A stretch of DNA of 16,820 nt, taken from an uncultured Eubacteriales bacterium. GTDB lineage: Bacteria > Bacillota > Clostridia > Oscillospirales > Butyricicoccaceae. This document shows, in pieces, positions 9,301 through 15,213 of the stretch. Numbering within the stretch: the stretch's first letter is position 1; each line of letters begins with the position of its first letter. The stretch lies in assembly GCA_934630445.1 (NCBI GenBank), contig CAKTWY010000028.1, forward strand, positions 1-16,820. Reading direction: 5' to 3'. A program made the position numbers and the translations under genes. Below the pieces are notes generated by a model. It was not told the DNA's origin, searched no databases, and saw only the letters and a program-made list of their open reading frames with translations.

Positions 9301-10301
9301 TCGTCAATGAGGTCATAGATGCGCGAGAGCGAAACGTCGACACCCTCCAGCACATCGGAATTGGCATGCACAACCACGCCGTCGTCTTTCCACATGGGCG
9401 TCCAGTTGGTGTTCGAGGGCTCCATATTCGGGATGCTGTTCATGCCCTGGCACTTATGGAACGCGCGGGAAAGCGCGCCGATCTGCGCGTAGCTCATGCC
9501 GAGCACCGGGTCGTATACGCCCACGTCGACCGTCTTCACGACGGCGCCGGGGAGGCTGCATTCAGCATTGTTCCTGGTGTAGGCGATCGCCGGCGTCCAC
9601 GGCAGGAGCGCGGCCGCTTCGCCTTCCAGCTTGTAGTCGGGGTCGCCCGCCTTCTGCACGGCCATCCACACGAGCGTGCCGGTGGCCTGATGCTGCCCGT
9701 GATCGGTCGCCAGGCGGCTGTGGTTGGTGAAGATCACATCGGGCCGCTCGGTGCGGATATGGCGCACGAGCTCGGCAAGCATGGTCTCATACGGCCAGAT
9801 GCCCTCGATGCCATCGAGCGGCTCGCCGGAGCGGTTCACGCCAAGCGTCTCCGCCAGGGAAATGGAGTAGCCAAAGTCGTAGGAATCGTATTGGCCGTCC
9901 GTTATTGTCTCCATGTGCAGCTGCCTGCCGCCGTCGAGCACGCGCGCGGAGGCAAGCTCCTGCGAGCGCAGCACGCCCAGCGCGCCGTATAGCTCGGGGC
10001 CGATCTGGTTCAGGCCGCCCTCGCCCCAGTTCATCACCAGGTACGAGGTGTTCAGGTGAAGGCCCTTGTTGCCATAGGTCATAAAGCCGTTGTTTTCGTC
10101 GTCCGGGTGGGCGCCGACAAACATCATGGTGCCGACGACCGGCAGCTTCTGAACGAGCTTGAAGAGCGTGGCCGAGCCGCGGTCGGAGACCATCCAGGTG
10201 AACTCGTTGTTCTTCGCGCTTGCCATGCCCGCCATCATGCTAACGAGCATCATCAGGCACAGAAGCATGGAGAGCGTTCTTTTCAGCAACCGTTTTTTCA
10301 T
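6324..10301 (-). CDS. Secreted PIG-L/LmbE-family deacetylase with three SLH domains
   Basis: Exported 1325-aa enzyme, predicted to be a zinc-dependent N-deacetylase held at the cell surface. Signal peptide 1-29 (cleavage near ASA/KN). The PIG-L domain spans about 50-300: AHPDDE at 64-69, where H65 and D68 are expected zinc ligands and D67 the general base, and DHGQH at 200-204 supplies H201 and the third ligand H204. Next come a helical stretch (320-425), two Ig-like NEW3-type domains (about 430-540 and 545-650), and a Rossmann-like glutamine-amidotransferase/ThuA-type domain (about 668-900) ending in YPWLV...GAYRMFAN; I see no Cys nucleophile, so that domain is probably structural or binding. 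After a Pro/Thr/Gly linker (906-945) and a beta-rich region (950-1140) come three SLH domains at about 1146-1190, 1206-1252 and 1268-1317. The GGAGG ribosome binding site is 7 nt from the ATG. It lies 23 nt after its paralogue. Substrate unknown. Confidence 0.93.
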   Translation of the reverse strand: MKKRLLKRTLSMLLCLMMLVSMMAGMASAKNNEFTWMVSDRGSATLFKLVQKLPVVGTMMFVGAHPDDENNGFMTYGNKGLHLNTSYLVMNWGEGGLNQIGPELYGALGVLRSQELASARVLDGGRQLHMETITDGQYDSYDFGYSISLAETLGVNRSGEPLDGIEGIWPYETMLAELVRHIRTERPDVIFTNHSRLATDHGQHQATGTLVWMAVQKAGDPDYKLEGEAAALLPWTPAIAYTRNNAECSLPGAVVKTVDVGVYDPVLGMSYAQIGALSRAFHKCQGMNSIPNMEPSNTNWTPMWKDDGVVVHANSDVLEGVDVSLSRIYDLIDDAGAKAAVKAKIDALSALIASITANTRASYLPDELQAKIEDDVIEGLALVREAIAAADAIPDEVQRDYALGMLRDKETDFIDLANLLFGVELAVTTSESDRNVTPGQTQSGAKDLTVTPTIYNRGVTDIGSVALEIEVAGGWSVEGGAVSSVGALRAETSANKAFSVRPAGTAYTGPYDAAPVTAHAEWSYGGQTIPVSCELEMRLVPKLSLSVSPENTMLIKKDEAITTTVDVVVKNNTVSAASGNVTIALPAGWTADAASKPYSIPAENGEQAVSFDVTLPKGAAAGDYTAKISASLGSEAFSQGFSTIAYDHIDTKLYYTPSVANISLVDMKVAPVKVAYVDTGKDTMYEYLRMMGFDVTVIDNYDLLKAPDLASKYDTIVIGTQGYSNSNPKKADLVAANANLLDNFVAKGGNMIVQYNGRGWDASYAPAPFDLAGSVNINNENADITLNPAVAGSEDFRYLLGGSDDVNTITKADFEGWFQQISEWTPNNASFAADDSDYLRVFWGADPDPKAEDGRLGENRYPWLVKKVGDGYWQYTSVVWHLQLDHLVPGAYRMFANAVSLPYNNEHAKPSTGGGSHVVVPDTGSGTPVVQPPEEPVTPDVSDAVTTTTVKVDPADNGAYLSAEKADEALALAVKAAAQAGTKAGLELVAAASPLTLEKGALDALSDQLELLVVTTPDGRVSFDRKAMDHIAASADGDVVIAVEKLDDTRLTAAEKTAAGNMPVFDLTVTSGAAEISGFGDGLVKAELAPDAADVLDANKIVAYAIDENGAKTLIPLSRYDAKTGLLKFVAPYPGRFTAGYVDVSYLDVARTAWYAGAVDFVSARGLFSGFENKFDPDETMTRAMFATVLARLDGADLGSYSASPFTDVPAGTWYTQAVAWAADKGIVNGVGGGRFDPDGNITREQMAVMLINYIDYAGIKLEKTSVGRFADDASISSWAQDAVRTARAYGLISGVGENIFSPAASADRASVATIFMNFVTKLVG
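7611..7628. repeat. 18-bp identity between the two deacetylase genes, copy 1
   Basis: GTTTGCAAACATGCGGTA is identical to 10355-10372. It encodes the conserved YRMFAN segment at the end of the amidotransferase-like domain, so it reflects shared ancestry of the paralogues. Confidence 0.75.
9946..9983. repeat. 38-bp exact direct repeat, copy in SLH deacetylase gene
   Basis: This 38-nt stretch is identical to 12819-12856 in the upstream paralogue. It encodes ALGVLRSQELASA just after the first zinc-binding motif. The repeats are in the same frame and 2873 bp apart, so they could serve as a recombination point. Confidence 0.85.
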
Positions 10302-10324
10302 GAAATTTCCTCCCTTCCTCCCGC

Positions 10325-13165
10325 CTATTTCGCATTCAGCGGCAAGCTCATCATGTTTGCAAACATGCGGTAAGCGCCGGGTACGAGGTTGTCAAACTCG
10401 AGATTCCACGTGATGGAGGTGTACTGCCAGGTGCCCTCGCCGTACTGCCGGACAAGCCACGGATAACGATCCGCGCCGCCCGGGTCCTTCGCCCACATAA
10501 CGGGCAGATAACCGCTGGCGAGGCCTGTCGCCGCATCGAGCGTGACGGCCGGGGTCCACTCCGCGCGCTGCTGGAACCAGCCGGCCCAGTCCTCTTCGCC
10601 GATGACGTTGCCGTTGCCGCCGAGCAGGTGTTGGAAGACGGGGTCTTCAGCGACTTTGAGGTTGTGGGTGACGATGGAGTTTTCATCGTTGATGTTCACG
10701 TTGCCGCTGAAGGTAAACGGCGTGAATTCGTCAGGCGTATAGTTCGGCCAGTTGTTGACGTACTGGATGATGAGGTTCCCGCCCTGACGGACATACTCCA
10801 TGACATTGGCCTTGGCGGCGTTCACGGCGTCGCCGAGGGCGGCATTGTTCCACACCTTGGTGCCGAAAACGATGGTGTCATATTTCCTGATGAGGTTCGG
10901 GTCGTTCAGATCCGCAGCGGTGATCTTGACCGCGCCGGGAACCATCATCTTCACATAATCCCAGGAATTCTCCATACCGGAGTCGAGGAAGCCGACACGC
11001 AGACCGTCGGCGACCTTCAGGTCGGCTACAACGATGCCGGCGGCGGAATCCTTAAAGAGGAGCTTGGGGTTGATGTGCGGATAGCTGACGGACTGATAGC
11101 CGTTGGTATAGCGCTCAGCGCCCACAGACGCGACAAACGGCAGGCTGTACTTCTGCGCCGCGGCGTCCGCCGGAACGTTCAGATCGAAAACAAGCATCTG
11201 CGTGGCGTTTTCCGCCGCAATGGAGAAGGCTTTTCCGTTGCCGCCGGCAACTTCCCATCCGTCCGGAAGCGGAGCGATGGAAACCTTGCCGCTCTGGGCG
11301 GACTTGCTGTTGTTGACGACGAGCGCGGTGAGCTGCGCCGCAGTCTCGCCCTTCTTGATCAGGCTCGATTCGGGCTGGATGTTGATCGTCACCGCCGGCA
11401 CGAGGAAGATATCCGGCGAAAAGCGCACGGGAACGGACACGCCGTTATATTCCCACGTCGCCGTGACGGTGAGCGGCAGGGCGCTGAACGCGTCTGTCCA
11501 GTTGCTGCCGCCGGCGGTGACGGCGATCTTGCTGCCCGAATCCTTGCCGCCGGCCGGAACCTCCGCCGGCGCTTTGATCGTGCCGACGCTCCAGCCTGCT
11601 TCGGCCTCGACGACGAAGCTTACGTTCGCAACATCCATTTCACCGCGGTTATAAAAGCGCGGGGTGATGCTGAACGCCTGGCCGGGAACGACCTTTCCGT
11701 CTGCCTCGTCGCTCGTCACGTCAAAGCCGATGGCAAAGATGGCGTTGGCGACGTTTTCAAAGTCAACGCGCTTATTGCCCAGCAAGCCCAGGACATCATC
11801 GCGCTCGAGACCGTCGATCTCGTTGTCGCCCTGCACCGCGGCAATGGCGCTGTCGACCAGGCGGAGGCCCTCGATCGCGGCTTCGCCGGCGGAGCGGGTG
11901 CCGAGCGGCTCGTAGTCGGCCTTGACGGTGTCGATGACGTCCTCAAGGTCCGAAACGATCCCTTCAAGCGCTGTCTTGAGTTCGGGGGCGCTTGTCACCG
12001 TGTTGGGGATGCGGCTGAGCGACGAATCAAACAGCTGCATCGGGTCGTCGGATGTGATCACCTGCGCCGGGTCGGCCAGCCAGCGCACGTAAAGCGTTGA
12101 AGTGCCGTAATCCGGCGTACCGCGGTTGGCCATTTTCTGGCATTTGTGCATGCTGCGCGACAGGCCGCCGAGCTGCGATGCGCTCATGCCGATGGCCGGG
12201 TCGTATCTGCCGGTATAGAGCGTCATCGGGATGGCGCTGTCGCCGGAATACGGATAGCTGTCATAGCCGGGCTTTGCGCCGAGAAGCGCCGTGACCGTCC
12301 ACGCGGGCAGGGCTTCGATATCCGATTTGTCTCCCAGACCCTTGGCAGCATACACGTCCTCGGGGTGGTAGAGCGGATTGGCGGCGTTGCGCACGGCGAG
12401 CTCGGTAACGACGGCCATCGTCTGGTGCTGGCCGTGACCGCCGGTGCCGAGACCATGGCTTGCCCAAATCATATCCGGGCGCTCTTTGCGGATGTGCCAC
12501 ACGGCGTTGGCAACGATGAGGTCAACATCCCACGGAATGGTAAACTCCGCGTCCGGGTCCTCTGTGCTGGCGCTGGGGTCGACATTGGCGTATGCGATAT
12601 TGGTGTCCTTGTCGACCTTGTACGCGCCGTAATAGATATAGGTATCGTCCTCGACGATATACGAGGCAAGGTCAGCCCGATCGGCTTTGATGCCGGAAGT
12701 CTCAAAAAGGTTGACCGAGTAGCCGAAGTCGTAGCCGATGAAGCGCCCGGGGTTCATCAGCTTTGTGTCCGGATTGATCCAGTCGAAGTGGAGCTGCTTG
12801 CCGCCGTCGATGCTGCGTGCGGAGGCAAGCTCCTGCGAGCGCAGCACGCCCAGCGCCTCGTAGCGCTCCGTGCCGATGACGTTGTCACCGCCTTCGCCCC
12901 AGTTGGCGACCAGATACGATGTTGAGGTTTTCAGCCCCCTGTATGCATAGGCGAGGTTTGCGTTGCTTTCATCGTCCGGGTGCGCGCCGATGAGCATCGT
13001 CGTCGCCACGACCGGCAGTTTGTCGATCAGCGTGACGATGTCATTGATGCCGCGCGGCGGCTGATACGCGACTTCATTGGTGCGCACCGCCTGTGCGGGT
13101 AAAAGCGCGAAAGTCATTGCCAGAACGAGCGCCAGACCGATCATTCGCTTTGCTTTTGCTTTCAT
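10325..13165 (-). CDS. Secreted PIG-L/LmbE-family deacetylase, no surface anchor
   Basis: Exported protein of 946 aa, paralogue of the SLH enzyme downstream. Signal peptide about 1-26 (ending LLPAQA). The PIG-L domain has AHPDDE with H62, D64 and D65, and a second motif GHGQH with H244 and H247. The aspartate normally before the first histidine is Gly243 here, while the paralogue keeps it. An insertion of about 46 residues (containing YIYYGAYKVDKDTN) lies between the two motifs. Two Ig-like NEW3-type domains follow, then the amidotransferase/ThuA-like domain over roughly the last 260 residues, ending at GAYRMFANMMSLPLNAK, exactly where the paralogue goes on to its linker and SLH domains. I chose the ATG at 13165 because GAGGAGG (13172-13178) is 6 nt upstream; the TTG at 13180 and the ATG at 13171 overlap or abut that site. 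First gene of the probable seven-gene operon. It would act extracellularly on an acylated amino sugar; the substrate is unknown. Confidence 0.93.
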   Translation of the reverse strand: MKAKAKRMIGLALVLAMTFALLPAQAVRTNEVAYQPPRGINDIVTLIDKLPVVATTMLIGAHPDDESNANLAYAYRGLKTSTSYLVANWGEGGDNVIGTERYEALGVLRSQELASARSIDGGKQLHFDWINPDTKLMNPGRFIGYDFGYSVNLFETSGIKADRADLASYIVEDDTYIYYGAYKVDKDTNIAYANVDPSASTEDPDAEFTIPWDVDLIVANAVWHIRKERPDMIWASHGLGTGGHGQHQTMAVVTELAVRNAANPLYHPEDVYAAKGLGDKSDIEALPAWTVTALLGAKPGYDSYPYSGDSAIPMTLYTGRYDPAIGMSASQLGGLSRSMHKCQKMANRGTPDYGTSTLYVRWLADPAQVITSDDPMQLFDSSLSRIPNTVTSAPELKTALEGIVSDLEDVIDTVKADYEPLGTRSAGEAAIEGLRLVDSAIAAVQGDNEIDGLERDDVLGLLGNKRVDFENVANAIFAIGFDVTSDEADGKVVPGQAFSITPRFYNRGEMDVANVSFVVEAEAGWSVGTIKAPAEVPAGGKDSGSKIAVTAGGSNWTDAFSALPLTVTATWEYNGVSVPVRFSPDIFLVPAVTINIQPESSLIKKGETAAQLTALVVNNSKSAQSGKVSIAPLPDGWEVAGGNGKAFSIAAENATQMLVFDLNVPADAAAQKYSLPFVASVGAERYTNGYQSVSYPHINPKLLFKDSAAGIVVADLKVADGLRVGFLDSGMENSWDYVKMMVPGAVKITAADLNDPNLIRKYDTIVFGTKVWNNAALGDAVNAAKANVMEYVRQGGNLIIQYVNNWPNYTPDEFTPFTFSGNVNINDENSIVTHNLKVAEDPVFQHLLGGNGNVIGEEDWAGWFQQRAEWTPAVTLDAATGLASGYLPVMWAKDPGGADRYPWLVRQYGEGTWQYTSITWNLEFDNLVPGAYRMFANMMSLPLNAK
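10355..10372. repeat. 18-bp identity between the two deacetylase genes, copy 2
   Basis: Matches 7611-7628 exactly and encodes the same conserved YRMFAN segment, close to the stop codon of this gene. Confidence 0.75.
12819..12856. repeat. 38-bp exact direct repeat, copy in unanchored deacetylase gene
   Basis: Identical over 38 nt to 9946-9983 and encoding the same peptide in the same frame. Confidence 0.85.
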
Positions 13166-13216
13166 TTTCATCCTCCTCAATCATATATTAGTAGGAAGCG
13201 TGCGCTGAATTTGCTG

Positions 13217-13245
13217 AAAAAGCGGGGATCGCCGCGATTCCCCGC
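13217..13245 (-). promoter_or_regulatory. Terminator-like hairpin in operon leader (candidate attenuator)
   Basis: On the minus strand a 10-bp stem with one bulged A (13222-13231 pairs with 13235-13245, 3-nt loop) is followed directly by five U residues (13217-13221). It sits about 40 nt upstream of the ribosome binding site of the first deacetylase and downstream of the AT-rich promoter region, so it would lie inside the leader transcript. I could not draw a convincing alternative antiterminator. It may be a conditional attenuator or merely a second, redundant terminator for the upstream gene. Confidence 0.5.
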
Positions 13246-13293
13246 GCTGCGGCAGATTCTGATGGGCGCTGCGCTTCATCTTGTCAGTAAAAT

Positions 13294-13322
13294 ATCATAA
13301 TTTACCAATATTTAACATTTAA
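13294..13322 (-). promoter_or_regulatory. Candidate weak promoter of the deacetylase/transport operon
   Basis: A -10 candidate TATGAT (13294-13299, 5 of 6 to consensus) lies 17 nt from a poor -35 TTAAAT (13317-13322, 3 of 6). The weak -35 fits a promoter needing an activator, plausibly the regulator encoded at the end of the operon. The region is AT-rich, so chance matches are likely. Confidence 0.35.
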
Positions 13323-13326
13323 TATT
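13307..13326. promoter_or_regulatory. AT-rich near-palindrome, candidate operator
   Basis: AATATT arms bracket an imperfect centre (AATATTnAAnnTTnAATATT form), overlapping the candidate -35 of the operon promoter. It could bind a regulator, but AT-rich DNA forms such patterns easily. Confidence 0.3.
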
Positions 13327-13393
13327 TTTTGTATTTCTACGAAAATGTTTACCTGTTGTTTTTGACTGCGCCGGACCGTTTCGCGTAAAATAA

Positions 13394-13434
13394 AAAAGCC
13401 TGCGGAGATCTTTTTAAGATCTCCGCAGGCTTTT
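13394..13434 (-). terminator. Intrinsic terminator, 19-bp perfect stem
   Basis: 13394-13412 pairs without mismatch with 13416-13434, leaving a 3-nt loop. On the minus strand the stem runs straight into six U residues (13392-13397 read in reverse), ending the phosphodiesterase transcript. The plus-strand side also ends in four T, so weak termination in the other direction is possible. Confidence 0.95.
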
Positions 13435-13509
13435 GTCTGTCAAAACCGTTTTCTTCAGTGTGCGGACAGATACCCGCCCGCAAGCGGCGAGCGCGCATCA
13501 TTCTGCGCG

Positions 13510-14286
13510 TCAAAAGAGGGGCTTGCCCTCCCACTCCTTCGCAGGCGCGGCGCCGAGGAGCTTGGCCACCGTGGGCGCCACGTCCTTGATGCTCGCCCCG
13601 TCCTGCCACTGCTCGCCGGGCGCAAATGCTTCGCCATAAGCAAAGAGGGGAATGGTCATATCTTCGGGAATATCGCTGCCGTGGTTGCGCTCGTGTCCGC
13701 CATGATCGGCGACAACGATCATCGAGTACCCCTCCGGCAGGTGATGGAACACATTTTCAATGCAGCCGGCCGCCTTGTACAGGCATTTTTCATACTGCTC
13801 GCTCATCCAGCCGACGTCGTGCCCGCCGACCTCGTCCGTTTCGCCGAGATAGAGGAATGTGAAGTCCGGCTTTTCGCTGCCGATGTATTCGATTGCCGCG
13901 CGGGTGATTTTCGTATCGGTATCTGCCTGCTTATGCTGGTTGATGAGCATGCTGTATGTCAGGCTGTCGGGCCGGCTGAGGTCGCGCAGCTCCTCCCACG
14001 TCAGGAAGAAGGCGTTTTTAAGGCCCTTCTGCGCCAGCACCTCGGCGATGCCCTTGACGGGCCTGGCCATCGGGATATATGTATTCGTCGTCACGCCATG
14101 ACGGTCCGGGTCGACGCTGTGGAAAAGCGACATATGGCACGGCAGCGTGACCGGCGGGATCACCGTGCGCGCATTGAGGGAATACGCGAACTTTTCAAGC
14201 ATCGTCTGCACAAAGGGATGCCCGCACTGAAGAAGCCCGTCCGGACGCATGCCGTCCACAAGAATCAGAACTACCTTATTTTCCAT
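13510..14286 (-). CDS. Type I phosphodiesterase / nucleotide pyrophosphatase family protein
   Basis: Predicted 258-aa metal-dependent hydrolase of the alkaline phosphatase superfamily, without a signal peptide, so probably cytoplasmic. Compared with nucleotide pyrophosphatases, the two-metal site is recognisable: D11 (VDGMRPDG), nucleophile candidate T47 (VTLPCH), D151 and H156 (ETDEVGGHD), D194 and H195 (ADHGGH), and H202 (NHGSD). The D151-to-H156 spacing is one residue longer than the common DxxGH form. The ATG at 14286 is chosen over the in-frame GTG at 14298 because AAAGGTGG (14295-14302) is 8 nt upstream of the ATG but overlaps the GTG. The gene follows rhaD by about 100 nt yet has its own promoter and terminator, so it is probably a single-gene unit. 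The real substrate (nucleotide sugar, phosphodiester or sulfate ester) cannot be read from the sequence. Confidence 0.9.
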   Translation of the reverse strand: MENKVVLILVDGMRPDGLLQCGHPFVQTMLEKFAYSLNARTVIPPVTLPCHMSLFHSVDPDRHGVTTNTYIPMARPVKGIAEVLAQKGLKNAFFLTWEELRDLSRPDSLTYSMLINQHKQADTDTKITRAAIEYIGSEKPDFTFLYLGETDEVGGHDVGWMSEQYEKCLYKAAGCIENVFHHLPEGYSMIVVADHGGHERNHGSDIPEDMTIPLFAYGEAFAPGEQWQDGASIKDVAPTVAKLLGAAPAKEWEGKPLF

Positions 14287-14312
14287 TGCTGAATCCACCT
14301 TTCATGCTCAGA

Positions 14313-14328
14313 ACAGCGTTGGCGCTGT
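14313..14328. promoter_or_regulatory. Inverted repeat downstream of phosphodiesterase promoter, candidate operator
   Basis: ACAGCG and CGCTGT are separated by four bases. The site would lie at about +5 to +20 relative to the predicted transcription start, a common place for a repressor operator. It could also form a short 5' hairpin in the mRNA. Confidence 0.45.
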
Positions 14329-14339
14329 CCGCTGCAGAT

Positions 14340-14368
14340 ACTATAGCACATTTAAGACAGGTTGAAAA
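14340..14368 (-). promoter_or_regulatory. Sigma-A-type promoter of the phosphodiesterase gene
   Basis: -35 TTTTCA (14363-14368, 4 of 6) and -10 TATAGT (14340-14345, 5 of 6) are 17 nt apart, and a TGC precedes the -10 as an extended element. The predicted start near 14333 leaves a leader of about 47 nt. This is the best-looking promoter in the window. Confidence 0.7.
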
Positions 14369-14388
14369 GTCATTTTACACGAAATGCA

Positions 14389-15201
14389 TCAATCAAGATA
14401 CCCGGCGCGCGGCGTGAGGTGGAACGCCTCCGCCAGCGCGTGCAGCTCCTTGTCGCCGTACGCCTGCACGATCGGATGGCCGAGGATCTTCATATAAATT
14501 TCAGCCGCCTTCTCCACTGTTTCGACCAGGCCGAACGCCTCGTCCATATCGCGGCCTGTACCGAAGATGCCGTGCTGCGCCCAGACGACAAGGCGGCGGT
14601 CGGCGATCTTTTCCGCCGTTTTTTCGCCGATCTCATTGCCGCCGCACACCATCCACGGCAGCACGCCCACCCCGTCGGGGAAGACGACCATGCACTCGGT
14701 GCACATTTTCCACAGCGTGCGGGTGAACTCCCGCTCGTCAAGCGTGTGCACGAACGTCATCGCCAGCGTATTGACCGGGTGGCAATGGAGCACGACGCGA
14801 TGGCACGCATCGGCCTTCAGGCGCACGATGTGGTTCATGAGATGCGTGGGGAATTCGCTCGTCGGGCGTCCGCCGCCGGCGAAGCCCCACATGACGTCAT
14901 AGCTTCCGCCGTCCTTGGCGATGCGCACGAGGCCAAGATTCTCCTGCGGGCGGGATTCGATGTTCTTAAAATATCCGCCCGTGCGCGTGACGAGCACATA
15001 GCGCCCCGCGAGCGCGGAGGCGTCGAACGAAAGGCCGATCGTCTCCTGCACGTGCGCAGGGTCGATAAACGCCTCCACCACCGGCGCGTCGAGCAGCACG
15101 CTGATATTGCCGCCGTTGCGCTCATCCCAGCCCATGCGGTACATATTGGCGGTCATCTCCTTCATCTCACTGATGAAGGGCGCTTGAAAAATATCATACA
15201 T
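14389..15201 (-). CDS. rhaD: L-rhamnulose-1-phosphate aldolase
   Basis: Class II aldolase of 270 aa, cytoplasmic, splitting L-rhamnulose 1-phosphate into dihydroxyacetone phosphate and L-lactaldehyde. By comparison with the E. coli enzyme the zinc ligands are H139 and H141 (LHCHPVNT) and H210 (AQHGIFG), with E116 (TSEFPTH) as the catalytic acid/base and E169 (CTECMVVFPDG) the second conserved glutamate. Length is close to the E. coli protein. The ATG at 15201 has AGGAGG 8 nt upstream and lies 12 nt after the rhaA stop, so the two are co-transcribed. Last step of the rhamnose pathway in this window. I see no terminator after it before the next promoter. Confidence 0.96.
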   Translation of the reverse strand: MYDIFQAPFISEMKEMTANMYRMGWDERNGGNISVLLDAPVVEAFIDPAHVQETIGLSFDASALAGRYVLVTRTGGYFKNIESRPQENLGLVRIAKDGGSYDVMWGFAGGGRPTSEFPTHLMNHIVRLKADACHRVVLHCHPVNTLAMTFVHTLDEREFTRTLWKMCTECMVVFPDGVGVLPWMVCGGNEIGEKTAEKIADRRLVVWAQHGIFGTGRDMDEAFGLVETVEKAAEIYMKILGHPIVQAYGDKELHALAEAFHLTPRAGYLD

Positions 15202-15213
15202 GACAATTTCCTC

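Larger units (their letters stand above)
13166..13509 (-). other. 344-nt intergenic region: terminator, promoter region and leader
   Basis: No gene is visible here. From right to left it holds a small hairpin just after the phosphodiesterase stop (13492-13497 with 13504-13509), the intrinsic terminator at 13394-13434, an AT-rich stretch at about 13281-13345 that should contain the operon promoter, a pair of GCGCTGCG direct repeats, a terminator-like hairpin at 13217-13245, and the ribosome binding site of the first deacetylase. Confidence 0.7.
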
